Positions 34,009 through 43,365 of a stretch of DNA of 64,000 nt are shown here, piece after piece. The translations under genes and the position numbers were made by a program. Each line of letters opens with the position of its first letter. Within the stretch, counting starts at the first letter, position 1. Source of the DNA: Blastococcus saxobsidens (GTDB lineage: Bacteria > Actinomycetota > Actinomycetes > Mycobacteriales > Geodermatophilaceae); contig NZ_POQT01000008.1 in NCBI RefSeq assembly GCF_002938435.1, positions 62,001 through 126,000 of the forward strand, written 5' to 3'. The notes under the pieces are model-generated. The model was given only the letters and a program-made list of their open reading frames with translations, did not search any database and had not been told where the DNA came from.

Positions 34009-34861
34009 CGGCGGCGCGGATGGCGGCGGCGTACGGCTCGGGTGCCTCCAGCGGGAGGAAGTGCCCGGAGTCGGGCACGGCCGTCAGCGTGACGTCGGCG
34101 AAGAACTCGTCGAGCCGGTCACCCCACGCCGCCGGGAACAGCGGGTCGTGCGCCGGCCAGAGGGCGTGGACCGGTGTGGCGAGGCGATCGGCGCGGTCGG
34201 GCGCCTGCTCGGCGAGACCGCGGGTCAGGATGCCCGGCCCGACCCGGTACCAGCCGATCGAGGCCGTGAACGCCCCGGGCCGGCCGTAGCCGTCGGCGAG
34301 CCGGTCGAGGTCGGCCGGGGCCGGGGTGAACCCGGGCCCGGACCAGTGCGTCCAGAAGTGCTCGAGGTAGGTGCGGACGGCACCGCGGTCGCCGTCCAGC
34401 AGCCGCTCGGCCAGTTCCAGCCGGTGGAAGGACTGGTACCAGAACTCCCGCACGACGTCCGCGGAGAGCAGGCGCTGCCCGGCGCCGGGCAGCGGGGGAG
34501 CGACGACCAGCGCGCGGACGCGCTCGGGGTGCAGCCGGGCGAAGGTCTGCGCGATGCGGCTGCCGATGTCGTACCCGGCCAGGACGACCGGCCCGAGCCC
34601 GAGCTCGTCCAGGAGCCCGGCCAGGCTGCGTGCCTGGGCATCGGCGGTGTAGGCCACCTCGGGGTCGGCCACGTGCGCGTCCGACTCGCCGAAGCCGCGC
34701 AGGTCGGGCACCACGACGTCGGCGACGTCGGTCAGCAGCGGCACGACCAGCCGGTGGTCGGTCCGGTCGCCGGGCCAGCCGTGGAGGAGCAGGACGGGGG
34801 CTCCGCTCCCGGAGCGGTCGTAGGCCAGGGAGAACCCGTCGACGGGGTGGCTGCGGGGCAC
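33995..34861 (-). CDS. Epoxide hydrolase / dehalogenase-like alpha/beta hydrolase
   Basis: A 288-residue alpha/beta hydrolase whose nucleophile elbow is AGYDIGSRIA: an Asp replaces the usual Ser, as in epoxide hydrolases and haloalkane/haloacetate dehalogenases. LLLHGWPGDRTDHRLV gives the HGxP oxyanion motif, and VPDSGHFLPLEAPE the catalytic His. The cap region holds FWYQSFHRLELAERLL. Substrate unknown. It follows the lone ferredoxin gene by 38 bp in the same direction. Confidence 0.87.
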   Translation of the reverse strand: MPRSHPVDGFSLAYDRSGSGAPVLLLHGWPGDRTDHRLVVPLLTDVADVVVPDLRGFGESDAHVADPEVAYTADAQARSLAGLLDELGLGPVVLAGYDIGSRIAQTFARLHPERVRALVVAPPLPGAGQRLLSADVVREFWYQSFHRLELAERLLDGDRGAVRTYLEHFWTHWSGPGFTPAPADLDRLADGYGRPGAFTASIGWYRVGPGILTRGLAEQAPDRADRLATPVHALWPAHDPLFPAAWGDRLDEFFADVTLTAVPDSGHFLPLEAPEPYAAAIRAAVSGG

Positions 34862-34899
34862 CGGCCCAACCTAGCGAAGCCGACGGCGCGGCCGCGCGG

Positions 34900-35187
34900 T
34901 CAGAGGTCCAGCACCAGCCGGGTCGAGGCCCGCGAGACGCAGATGAGCATGGTGTCGCCGAAGGTCCGGTCCTCCGGGCCGAGGAGCGTGTCGCGGTGGT
35001 CCGGCCGGCCCTCGAGCACCCAGGTCTCGCACGCCCCGCACAGCCCGTCCGCGCACTGGGCCGTCACCTCCAGGCCGGCCTGCCGTGCCGCCTCCAGGAT
35101 CGACGTGCCCGGTGGGACCTCCAGCACGGTCCCGGTGGTCTCGCAGACCACCTCCAGGTGGTCGCGCTGCTCGGCCGGGTCGGTCAC
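34900..35187 (-). CDS. Stand-alone [2Fe-2S] ferredoxin resembling the PDR/VanB C-terminal domain
   Basis: A 95-residue protein that is only a plant-type ferredoxin domain: cluster loop CADGLCGAC and fourth Cys in MLICVSRAS. GRPDHRDTLL and the end RLVLDL closely follow the last domain of the reductase at 30210-31187 (GRPDHRDALL, RLVLDL), so the two share an origin. It may carry electrons to the P450 or another oxygenase. Encoded between a hydrolase and the two-component system, with no oxygenase beside it. Confidence 0.88.
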   Translation of the reverse strand: MTDPAEQRDHLEVVCETTGTVLEVPPGTSILEAARQAGLEVTAQCADGLCGACETWVLEGRPDHRDTLLGPEDRTFGDTMLICVSRASTRLVLDL

Positions 35188-35343
35188 GCGGTCCTCCCTG
35201 CGTGCGGGCAGGAGGCGCGGGCGGGAAGTGACGGCCTCCTGGCCGAGACGCTACGAGCGCCGCACGAGGTGCGGATCGCGCAGGTGACGCGGCTTCCCGG
35301 TCGCCAGACGTCGCGCCGACGGTAGGACATCTGACGCGGTGCG

Positions 35344-36006
35344 TCACCGGGGCTGGACGAGTCCCTCCTTGACGGCGAGGAGCGCTGCCTGGGTCCGCGA
35401 GGTGAGCCCCATCTTGGTGAGCAGGTGGCTCACGTGGGTCCGGGCGGTGCGCTCGCTGATGACCAGGTGCCGGGCGATGTCCTTGTTCGACCTGCCTTCG
35501 GCGATCAGCACCAGGACCTCCTTCTCCCGTGCCGTCAGCACGCCGAGCCCGGTGCGGGGCGACCGGATCTCCTGCGTCAACCGACGGGTCACGGCCGCGT
35601 CGAGGAAGACCTCGTCGCGGACGGCAGCGCGCAGGGCCGCGTGCACCTCGGCCGGGCCGGCGTCCTTGAGCAGGTAGCCCGACGCGCCCCGCTCGAGCGC
35701 CGCGTGCACCCGCTCGACCTCGCCGAAGCTGGTCAGGATCACCACCCGCACGCCGGGGAACCGGCGGAGGACCTCCTGGGTCGCCGTGACGCCGTCCATC
35801 CCCGGCATCTGCAGGTCCATGAGGGCGACGTCCGGCAGTTCACCGTGCGAGGCGGCCCGCCCCAGGAAGTCCAGGGCCTCCTGGCCGTTGCCCGCCTCGC
35901 CGGCCACCTCCACGTCCTCGAGCGCCTCGAGGTAGGCGACCACGCCGCGGCGCACGACCGCGTGGTCGTCCACCACGAGCACCCGGATCGGCTGCGGTCC
36001 GGTCAT
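35344..36006 (-). CDS. NarL/LuxR-type response regulator
   Basis: A 220-residue regulator: receiver domain with acidic pair and phospho-Asp in VLVVDDHAVVRRG and VALMDLQMPGMDGV, Lys in YLLKDAGPAEV, then a LuxR HTH (LTAREKEVLVLIAEGRSNKD, ISERTARTHVSHLLTKMGL). ATG overlaps the kinase stop (ATGA), so the pair is co-translated. Its targets are not evident. Confidence 0.93.
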   Translation of the reverse strand: MTGPQPIRVLVVDDHAVVRRGVVAYLEALEDVEVAGEAGNGQEALDFLGRAASHGELPDVALMDLQMPGMDGVTATQEVLRRFPGVRVVILTSFGEVERVHAALERGASGYLLKDAGPAEVHAALRAAVRDEVFLDAAVTRRLTQEIRSPRTGLGVLTAREKEVLVLIAEGRSNKDIARHLVISERTARTHVSHLLTKMGLTSRTQAALLAVKEGLVQPR

Positions 36007-37604
36007 GGGGTGGGCTCCTCGTCGTCGGGGGTGTTCGTGGGCAGGGAGGCGAGCAGCGGGAGGGTCAGGTGGACCCGTGTCCCGCCGGAGGGCAGCTCGC
36101 GCACCCGCACCACGCCGCCCCAGCGGGCGGCCCGCTCGCGCATCGCGGTCATGCCGAAGCCGCCCGCCGGCGAGCTGCCGTCGCGGGCGCCCGCCTGCTC
36201 GCCGATCCCGCAGCCGTCGTCGCGCACCTCGGCGACCAGGCGCCGCCGGCTGCCGTGCGTTGTCACCGCCACCCGGACGCGCATCGTGCTCGCGGAAGCG
36301 TGCTTGACGCTGTTGTGCACGGCCTCGGCGACGATCCGGTAGACGTCCTCCAGCAGGTCGGCGTCCAGCCCGGTCAGCTCCCCGGCGGGGTCCTCGACCT
36401 CGAGGGAGGCCGCCACGCCGGTCCGGGCGCCGGTGGTCTCGACCAGGCTGCGCAGGGCGGAGGTGAGCCCGCGCCCGGTGCCGGTCGCCGGGCGCAGCTC
36501 GACCACCATGCCGCGGAGGTCGGCCAGCACGTCCTCGGCGCTGCTGCTCAGGTCGTCGGCCACCTGGGCGATCCTCTCCGGCGCCGGTGGCAGCCCGCGT
36601 TCCACCAGCACACCCAGCGATCGCGCCTGCATCATCATCGAGAAGACCTGCTGGACGACCGAGTCGTGCAGGTCGCGGGCGAGCTGCTGGCGGGCCTCTC
36701 GACTGGCGACGTCCCGTTCGCGCTCCAGCAGCGCGGCGTGGTCGACGGCCATCGCGGCCTGCTCGGCCATGGCGAGCAGGAACTCCAGCTCGCTGTCGCC
36801 GACCGTCTGCCCCGGGGCGAAGAAGGCGTTCAGGATGCCGACCGGCTCGCCGCGGGCCAGCAGCGGGACGCTGGCGAACCAGTCCCACTTGGGATTGCCC
36901 ATCATCTCGTGCAGCGGGGCCCAGGCCGGGTCCTGCATCACCGCGTCGTACCGGTCGGCCAGCACCAGCGGCTTGCGGCTCTGCAGCGCGTCCAGCATCA
37001 CCAGCCGGGCACCGCGGGCGCGGCACGCCACGAGCTTGTCGAAGAAGTCCGGCGTCCGGACGAACCCGGCCGCGCCCATGACGTGCAGCCGGTCGCCCGT
37101 CGAGTTCACCGTGAGCACCTGGACCCCGGCGAGCGAGTCGGTCCGCGCCACCTCGCGGGCCAGGGCCTCGAGCGTGCCGACGAGGGAGCGCTTGGTCGCC
37201 ACGCTGGACGCCGCTTTGGCGATCGCGGTCAGGCGCCGCTGGCGCTGCCGGCTGAGCGTGACGTCCCGGAAGGACACCACCCACTCGTCCCGGCCGGGGA
37301 TCCGGTTGACCAGGTAGGCGAACTCGCGACGGACGCCCGGTCCGGCCGGCCACTCGACGGTGGCCTCGCCGAGGCCGGAGGAACCCGCCGGGGGAGTGGA
37401 GGCAGGCGCCGGGAACGGCGAGCGGATCCCGGCGACGGTGCCGGCCGGCAACCCGCACAGCGCGCGGGCGGCGGGGTTCGCCTCGACGAACCGGGCCTCG
37501 GCGTCGATGACCGCCAGCCCCTCCAGCACGTGCTCGAACACGTCGCCGGGAGCGGCGCCCGCGGACGTGGCCCCGGGGGTGGACCGCACGTCGAGCTGCA
37601 TCAT
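36003..37604 (-). CDS. NarL-partner sensor histidine kinase with PAS and GAF domains
   Basis: A 533-residue soluble kinase with no membrane helix. A PAS region comes first (about 15-120, FEHVLEGLAVIDAEARFVEA), then GAF (about 140-300), a HisKA_3 helix with the phospho-His in ARDLHDSVVQQVFSMM, and an ATPase domain (VAEAVHNSVKHASAS, DDGCGIG, GGFGMTAMRERAA). The cytoplasmic GAF suggests a small intracellular ligand; near so many aromatic genes an aromatic effector is possible but unproved. AGGAGG lies just before two tandem ATG codons. Confidence 0.9.
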   Translation of the reverse strand: MMQLDVRSTPGATSAGAAPGDVFEHVLEGLAVIDAEARFVEANPAARALCGLPAGTVAGIRSPFPAPASTPPAGSSGLGEATVEWPAGPGVRREFAYLVNRIPGRDEWVVSFRDVTLSRQRQRRLTAIAKAASSVATKRSLVGTLEALAREVARTDSLAGVQVLTVNSTGDRLHVMGAAGFVRTPDFFDKLVACRARGARLVMLDALQSRKPLVLADRYDAVMQDPAWAPLHEMMGNPKWDWFASVPLLARGEPVGILNAFFAPGQTVGDSELEFLLAMAEQAAMAVDHAALLERERDVASREARQQLARDLHDSVVQQVFSMMMQARSLGVLVERGLPPAPERIAQVADDLSSSAEDVLADLRGMVVELRPATGTGRGLTSALRSLVETTGARTGVAASLEVEDPAGELTGLDADLLEDVYRIVAEAVHNSVKHASASTMRVRVAVTTHGSRRRLVAEVRDDGCGIGEQAGARDGSSPAGGFGMTAMRERAARWGGVVRVRELPSGGTRVHLTLPLLASLPTNTPDDEEPTP

Positions 37605-37743
37605 CGCCTCCTCTCCGCCGCGGATCACACGGTGATCGGCGCCGTCATTGTGACCCACGGCCCGGGGACTCCGGCCCGATCAGGGGGGACGCATCCCTCG
37701 CACGGGCCGGAGGACGCGACGAAGGACGGCGTCACGACCGCGG

Positions 37744-37778
37744 GATGTGTCGTGGTCGGCCCGGGCCGGTGCCACATC
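37744..37778. terminator. Stem-loop in the 329-bp gap before the kinase gene
   Basis: GATGTG (37744-37749) and CACATC (37773-37778) flank the perfect palindrome CGGCCCGGGCCG (37757-37768). It lies downstream of the TPP-enzyme operon and could end it. The left side also reads TGTGTCGTGG, one half of the palindrome at 43383 in reverse, so it may double as a regulator site. No gene is seen in 37605-37933. Confidence 0.4.
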
Positions 37779-37933
37779 GTGCCGCGAGGCTCGGCTCGAC
37801 GGTGGCGCGGACATGGAGCTGCTCGTTCGGCTCGGGCTCCCACCACACCACGCAGACGCCGGCGCAGTGCGGCACGCCGGGCTGCTGGTGGCCAGGGACG
37901 GGCGTTCGTCGGATCCCGTCGGTGGTGCCGAGG

Positions 37934-39622
37934 TCAGTGCGCCGGGTCGTCGTCGCGGCCGGTGTCCTCCGCGCTCTCGCCGGCGAACGAGTGCGCGATC
38001 ATCCACGAGGCGAAGTCGGTGATCCGGGCGTCGATCACCAGCGGTCGCCGGCGGGAGCCCTCCACCCAGTCGCGCACCGCCTTGAGGTCGTCGACGGTCC
38101 GCACCGTGACCGCCTCGCAGCCGTAACCGCGCGCGATCGCGGCGATGTCGGTCTCGGGGAACTCGACGAGGTGGAGCGGGTGACCCTCCGGGCCGAAGTG
38201 GTGGACCTCCGCGCCGTAGGCGTGGTCGTTGTAGACGAGCACCACCAGGGGCACCTCGGTGCGGACGGCGGTGTCCAGCTCGACGTGGCTCATCATGAAG
38301 CCCCCGTCGCCGACGCCGGCGACGGCGACCCGGCCCGGGGACGCCAACCCTCCGCCGATCGCGGTGGAGATGCCCAGTCCGATGGACTGGAACGCCAGCG
38401 TCAGGAGGTATCCGCGCTCGTCCGGCACATCGAGGAACATCGCCGGGTAGCCGTTGAAGTTGCCGCCGTCGATGGCGACCACCCGCTCCCGGGGCAGGAT
38501 CTCGTTCAGCGCGGTGGTGAGCGTCCGCGGGTCGATGAGCTCGTCGGTGCTGGTGTCCGTGTAGGGCTCGTCGCGCCAGCGGTACCCGGCGCGGATCCGC
38601 TCCTGCACCTCCGTCGTCCGCCACCCCGGGGACGTACGGGGCCGGGCACGCAGGCTCTCGACGGTTGCCGCGGCGGTGGTCCGGACGTCGCCGACGATCC
38701 CGAGGTCGACCCGCACGTGCGTGCCGATCGCGGCCGGGTCCTCGTCGATCTGGACCACCGTGGCGTCGGGGTTCAGCAGCTCGCCTGCCCGCAGCGTCCA
38801 GACGTTGAGCGAGGCGCCCCAGGCGACGACGAGATCCGCGGAGCTGATCAGGTCGGCGGCCATCGGCGTGGAGAACCCGCCGGAGACGTCGACGGACCAC
38901 TCGAGACCCTCGAACAGTCCCCGAGCGACGCCCGAGGTCGCGAGGAGGGCCCCGCTGACGTCGCCCAGCTCGGCGAGCACCTCCCGGGCACCCGACAACC
39001 GGGCGCCCCGGCCGGCGATGAGCACCGGCCGCGACGCGGTGCGCAGCAGGTCGGCCAGGGCCTCGATCGAGCGCGGGCCGGCGACGGCCGGCTCCAGCAC
39101 CGGGGGCGTCAGCGGCGGGAGCGCGTCGGTGGGCACCTCGGCGTCCTGGATGTCCAGGGGCAGGTTGAGCACGACGGTCCGGCGGTCCACCGCAGCACGC
39201 CGGAAGGCCCGCACGGCCTCCTGCACGGCGGTGCGCGGAGAGGTGATCGTCTCGGAATGGACGCCCAGCCCGCGCAGCACGGCCGGCTGGTCGATGTTGA
39301 AGTTCGAGAGCGTGTTCCAGCCGGCGGTGTCCGCGGCCAGCACCAGCAGCGGGGTGCGGCTCTTGGCCGCCTCGGTGATGCCGGTCAGCGCGTTGGTCAG
39401 GCCGCACCCCTGGTGGACGGTCACGGCCGCCACGCGCTGGGTGGTGCGGGCGTACGCGTCGGCCATGATCGCGGCGCCGGCCTCGTGACGCGTGGCCACG
39501 AACCGGGCCCCGGAGCTGACGAGGGCGTTGGTCACGTGGAAGTTGCCGCTACCGACCACGCCGAACACCTGGTCCAGGCCCAGACGTCCCAGTTCTCGGC
39601 CGATCGCTTCGGCTACGCGCAC
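37934..39622 (-). CDS. Thiamine-diphosphate-dependent decarboxylase (benzoylformate decarboxylase/acetolactate synthase family)
   Basis: A 562-residue TPP enzyme with the three-domain layout. Catalytic Glu47 is in TRHEAGAAIMADAYART, the TPP/Mg site in GVGDGGFMMSHVELD with NDHAYGAEVHHFGPEG, and VTVHQGCGLTNALTGI places a histidine at residue 70. Benzoylformate decarboxylases have an active-site His there (His70), while acetolactate synthases do not. It may therefore split an aryl 2-oxo acid into aldehyde and CO2. It is the last gene of an ABC-importer operon and close to two 2-hydroxyacid dehydrogenases. Confidence 0.85.
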   Translation of the reverse strand: MRVAEAIGRELGRLGLDQVFGVVGSGNFHVTNALVSSGARFVATRHEAGAAIMADAYARTTQRVAAVTVHQGCGLTNALTGITEAAKSRTPLLVLAADTAGWNTLSNFNIDQPAVLRGLGVHSETITSPRTAVQEAVRAFRRAAVDRRTVVLNLPLDIQDAEVPTDALPPLTPPVLEPAVAGPRSIEALADLLRTASRPVLIAGRGARLSGAREVLAELGDVSGALLATSGVARGLFEGLEWSVDVSGGFSTPMAADLISSADLVVAWGASLNVWTLRAGELLNPDATVVQIDEDPAAIGTHVRVDLGIVGDVRTTAAATVESLRARPRTSPGWRTTEVQERIRAGYRWRDEPYTDTSTDELIDPRTLTTALNEILPRERVVAIDGGNFNGYPAMFLDVPDERGYLLTLAFQSIGLGISTAIGGGLASPGRVAVAGVGDGGFMMSHVELDTAVRTEVPLVVLVYNDHAYGAEVHHFGPEGHPLHLVEFPETDIAAIARGYGCEAVTVRTVDDLKAVRDWVEGSRRRPLVIDARITDFASWMIAHSFAGESAEDTGRDDDPAH

Positions 39623-39700
39623 GGTGGAGGTCCTCTCGATGGGGTGGGTGGTGCGGTCGGCCCGCCGCGCCCGGGCCGGGCCCGGGTGCGGCGGAACCGG

Positions 39701-40693
39701 TCAGTCGCCGCAGATGAGCTCGTCGGCGGAGGGCGCCTCGTCGACGATCTCGTACTCCTCAAGGAAGCCCATCTGCTCGTCGATCTCGTCGACCTTCAGC
39801 TCCGACTGGTACACCGGCAGGCGCATCCGGTCGGCGACGTCAGCGGGGATCTTCGTGTAGGTCGGGATGATCTCCCGGATCGCGTCCGGGTTCTCCCGCG
39901 CGAAGTCGAGCGACCGCGTCATGGCCGCCTCGAACCGCTCCATCAGCTCCGGGTCCTCCTGGAAGGCCTGCTGACTGGTCGCGTAGGACCCGTTCGGGTA
40001 TTCTGGAGCAATGGCCGACTGCGGGGCGAAGGCCACCTTGCCCCCCTGGTCCAGCACGGTCGTCACGAACGGCTCGGAGGTGTAGCCGGCGTCGATCCGC
40101 CCGGCCTGGACGGCTGCGGGCACCTCCGGGAACGGCACCTCGATGAGCTCGACGGTCCGCCAGTCGGCGCCCTCCTGGTCCATGGCGGCCTTGAGCATCA
40201 CCTCGGCGACACCGCCCAGGCCGTTGACGCTGATGGTCTTGCCCTCCAGGTCCGCGGCGCTCTGGATGGGGCTGTCGCCGGCGGCGACCAGGACCTGCCA
40301 GTCGTCCTCGGGCGTGGTGCCCGTGGCGTCGCTCGCGGTGGCCACGCAGACCGGCACGCCGCGGGCCGCGGCGATGCCGGCGGAGATGTAGCCGACGAAG
40401 CCGAAGTCGTAGTCGCCGGCCACCATCCCGGTGATGATCTCGTTGCCGCTCTGCAGGACGGTCTGCTCGACCTCGAGGCCCTCCTCCTCGAAGAAGCCCT
40501 CCTGGATGCCCAGGTACATGGCGGCGGCGTTGGCGATGGGGAGAGTGCCGACCCGGATCGTCGCCGTCTCGGCTGCGCCGCCCCCTCCTCCGGTGTCGGC
40601 GTCGTCGCCGCCGCAGCCGGTGGCCGCGAGGGCGACCACGGCCAGACCGGCGACCGCGGAGGTGGTGCGGCGGGTGAACGGACGGTGGCTCAT
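39701..40693 (-). CDS. ABC transporter substrate-binding lipoprotein, NMT1/SsuA-like
   Basis: A 330-residue exported lipoprotein with lipobox LAATGCGG and a glycine linker. RVGTLPIANAAAMYLGIQEG, YDFGFVGYISAGIAAARGVP and GKTISVNGLGGVAEVMLKAA are typical of the SsuA/NMT1 family, which binds sulfonates, taurine, pyrimidines or aromatic acids. Encoded with two permeases, an ATPase and a TPP decarboxylase, which suggests that the imported solute is the decarboxylase substrate or its precursor. Confidence 0.9.
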   Translation of the reverse strand: MSHRPFTRRTTSAVAGLAVVALAATGCGGDDADTGGGGGAAETATIRVGTLPIANAAAMYLGIQEGFFEEEGLEVEQTVLQSGNEIITGMVAGDYDFGFVGYISAGIAAARGVPVCVATASDATGTTPEDDWQVLVAAGDSPIQSAADLEGKTISVNGLGGVAEVMLKAAMDQEGADWRTVELIEVPFPEVPAAVQAGRIDAGYTSEPFVTTVLDQGGKVAFAPQSAIAPEYPNGSYATSQQAFQEDPELMERFEAAMTRSLDFARENPDAIREIIPTYTKIPADVADRMRLPVYQSELKVDEIDEQMGFLEEYEIVDEAPSADELICGD

Positions 40694-40775
40694 CGGCTCT
40701 CCTTCTCAGAGGGGTGGTGCGGCAGGTGTGGCACCGGATCGGCGCGTTCGGCGGACCGACGAGCCGTACGGCGGT

Positions 40776-41558
40776 CTATGCGGGGACGTCGGCGGTCTCG
40801 GGGCGCTTGATGGAACGCCAGACGTAGGCCCGCAGGTGGGAGAACTCGGCCAGCTCCTTGGTCTCCACCTGGTCGCGCGGCCGGGGGAGCGGGACGTCCA
40901 CGATCTCCTGGACGCGCGTGGGGGAGGGCGTCAGGACGATCACCCGGTCGCTGAGGTACACCGACTCGTCGATGTCGTGGGTGACGAAGACCACCGTGAC
41001 GCCGTACCGGGCCCGCAGCTCCAGCACCAGGTCCTCGAGATCCGCGCGGGTCTGCGCGTCGACGGAGGCGAACGGCTCGTCCATCAGCAGGATCTCGGGC
41101 TGGTAGGCGAGCGCGCGGGCAATGGCCACGCGCTGCTGCATGCCGCCCGACAGCTGCCAGGGGTACTTCTTGCCCGCACCGGCCAGGCCCACCGACTGCA
41201 GCGTGTCCCGGATCAGCTCGGAGGTCTCGGCCTTGCCGAGCTTGCGGTGCTTGAGCGGGAAGGCGACGTTCTCCTCGACGGTCATCCAGGGGTACAGCGA
41301 CCGCGAGTAGTCCTGGAAGACCAGGGCCATCTTCTCCGGGGGACCGGTCACCTTCTCGTCGTCGAGGTAGACAACGCCCGACGTGGGCGTCAGCAGCCCG
41401 GCGATCATCTTGAGCAGAGTCGTCTTGCCGGCACCCGACGGGCCGACGATGCAGACGAGCTCACGCTCCTTGACCTCGAAGGTCAGGTCGGCGCACGCCT
41501 CGAAGGCCCGCTTGGTGCCCTCCTGGTAGACCTTCCGGAGGTTCTCGACACGCAGCAT
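40776..41558 (-). CDS. ABC transporter ATP-binding protein, SsuB/TauB-like
   Basis: A 260-residue ATPase: Walker A VGPSGAGKTTLL, signature LSGGMQQRVAIARAL, Walker B ILLMDEPFASVD, switch His in VFVTHDIDESVY. VALVFQDYSRSLYPWMTVEE is the Q-loop. It powers the two permeases encoded before it. Confidence 0.93.
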   Translation of the reverse strand: MLRVENLRKVYQEGTKRAFEACADLTFEVKERELVCIVGPSGAGKTTLLKMIAGLLTPTSGVVYLDDEKVTGPPEKMALVFQDYSRSLYPWMTVEENVAFPLKHRKLGKAETSELIRDTLQSVGLAGAGKKYPWQLSGGMQQRVAIARALAYQPEILLMDEPFASVDAQTRADLEDLVLELRARYGVTVVFVTHDIDESVYLSDRVIVLTPSPTRVQEIVDVPLPRPRDQVETKELAEFSHLRAYVWRSIKRPETADVPA

Positions 41559-41579
41559 TTCTGGACTACCTCCGCGGGG

Positions 41580-42365
41580 TCAGCCGGCGCCCGCGCGGGC
41601 ACCGCGGTGCCAGCGGAGGACTCGACGCTCGACGAGCAGGAACAGGACGTTGAGCACGTAGCCGAGGATGGCCAGCAGGAAGATCCCGGCCCACATCTCG
41701 GTGATGGCGTAGGTGCGCTGGGACTGCAGCACGAAGTAGCCGATGCCGTTGGTGCTGCCCACCATCTCGGAGACGACCATCATGATCACGGCCAGGGAGA
41801 GGCTGATCCGCGCGCCGGCGAAGATCTGCGGCGATGCCGAGGGCAGCACGACGCGGAACAGCCGCTCGCGCCAGGGGATCTGGAAGCTGCGGGCCGTCTC
41901 CCGGAGGGACGGGTCGACGCCCGCCACGCCGTCGATCGTGTTGAGCAGGACGGGGAACACGCAGACGAAGGCGATCAGCGCCACCTTCATCCCCGAGCCG
42001 ACCCCCAGGAGCAGGATGCCGGCCGGGATGAGGACCGGGGCCGGGATCGCCCGCAGGAACTGCACGACCGGGTCGACCATCCGGCCGAGCGTCCGGGACG
42101 AGCCGAGCGCCACCCCGATCACCACTGCGGACACCACGGCGATCGCGTAGCCGGTGAAGAGCCGGCCCAGGCTGGGCAGCACGTCGGTGCCGACCCGCTC
42201 GAAGAGCCACGTGTCGCCGAACGCGCGGAAGATGTCGACGAGCGGAGGGAAGTAGAAGTTCGTGCTCTCGGCCGACAACAGCGCCCACACCGCCAGGACG
42301 GCGATCGGCACGGCGATTTCGAGGCCGACTCCGAGCACGCGGATCGGCCGGCTGGTCTCGTTCAT
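41580..42365 (-). CDS. ABC transporter permease, SsuC/TauC-like (second subunit)
   Basis: A 261-residue permease of about six helices with the EAA loop LRETARSFQIPWRERLFRVV. ATG overlaps the stop of the first permease gene. The two permeases differ clearly (for example ESTNFYFPPLVDIFRAF versus FVDQRFLPPASEMFTAL), so the importer uses a heterodimer rather than the homodimer usual for SsuC. Confidence 0.9.
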   Translation of the reverse strand: MNETSRPIRVLGVGLEIAVPIAVLAVWALLSAESTNFYFPPLVDIFRAFGDTWLFERVGTDVLPSLGRLFTGYAIAVVSAVVIGVALGSSRTLGRMVDPVVQFLRAIPAPVLIPAGILLLGVGSGMKVALIAFVCVFPVLLNTIDGVAGVDPSLRETARSFQIPWRERLFRVVLPSASPQIFAGARISLSLAVIMMVVSEMVGSTNGIGYFVLQSQRTYAITEMWAGIFLLAILGYVLNVLFLLVERRVLRWHRGARAGAG

Positions 42366-43303
42366 CGGTTGCGCTCCCGCTGGGACGCGTGCCAGTGCAG
42401 CAGCCGTCGCTCGACGGCGGACAGGGCGATGTTGAGGACCCAGCCGATGAGGCCGGTCACGATGATCAGCGCGTACATGCTGGCCACGGCACCGCTCTGC
42501 CGGGCGATGTTGATCTCCTGGCCGAGGCCGGGTGCGCCCAGGACCAGCTCGACGGTCACCGCCAGGATCAGAGCGACCGCCGAGGAGATGCGGATCCCGG
42601 TGACGACGTACGGGAGGGCGCTGGGCAGTACCACCCGCCACAGCCGCTCGGGCGTCCTGATGCCGAAGGAGCGGGCCGTCTCCATGGCGACCGGGTCGAC
42701 GTCCCGGACGCCGTAGAGGGTCTGCAGCAGGATCGGCCAGGTAGCGGCGAAGGCGGCGAGGAACCACTTGCCCTCGAGGCCGGCGCCGAAGACCAGAGCG
42801 GTGAGCGGGATCAGCGCCACGGACGGGATCGGCCGGAGGAACTCCACGATCGTCCGGGTGGACATGAACAGCAGGAACACCGACCCGATGAGGATGCCCA
42901 GCGGCAGCGCTATCAGCATCGCGGTGCCCAGGCCGAGGCTCCAGCCCTGGAGGGTCTGGCCGATCGGCTGCCACAGGCTGCCGTCGGCGACCCGCGCCCA
43001 GAGGGCGGTGAACATCTCCGACGCGGGTGGCAGGAAGCGCTGGTCGACGAACCCCGTCCGGGGCGCGAGCTCGAAGATCAGGATGGCGACCGCGACTCCG
43101 GTCAGCGGCAGCAGCCAGTCCGATGGGCGTCGGCGTCCCTGGTTCGCACCGGCGCGCCGGGTGTCGGCGGGCCCCGGCGCCGCCGCATCCGCCGTCGCCT
43201 GCCCGACGGCCGCTCCCGGCGGACCGTCGTCAGCGGTCGCGGACCTGGCCGCACCGCGGCCTGACGACTGTGCTGGGTCGACTTCCCGGCTGGACCTGGT
43301 CAC
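42362..43303 (-). CDS. ABC transporter permease, SsuC/TauC-like (first subunit)
   Basis: A 313-residue permease: a polar N-terminal stretch of about 60 residues, then about six helices. EAA loop METARSFGIRTPERLWRVVL. GTG 43303 follows GGGAGG at three bases. First gene of the five-gene operon (permease, permease, ATPase, binding protein, TPP enzyme) read from the promoter module at 43366-43474. Confidence 0.88.
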   Translation of the reverse strand: MTRSSREVDPAQSSGRGAARSATADDGPPGAAVGQATADAAAPGPADTRRAGANQGRRRPSDWLLPLTGVAVAILIFELAPRTGFVDQRFLPPASEMFTALWARVADGSLWQPIGQTLQGWSLGLGTAMLIALPLGILIGSVFLLFMSTRTIVEFLRPIPSVALIPLTALVFGAGLEGKWFLAAFAATWPILLQTLYGVRDVDPVAMETARSFGIRTPERLWRVVLPSALPYVVTGIRISSAVALILAVTVELVLGAPGLGQEINIARQSGAVASMYALIIVTGLIGWVLNIALSAVERRLLHWHASQRERNR

Positions 43304-43365
43304 AAGCCTCCCGTCGCGAGCCCTCAGACGCTCCCACGGTGGTGAACGGCGTCACTGTCGGGCCC

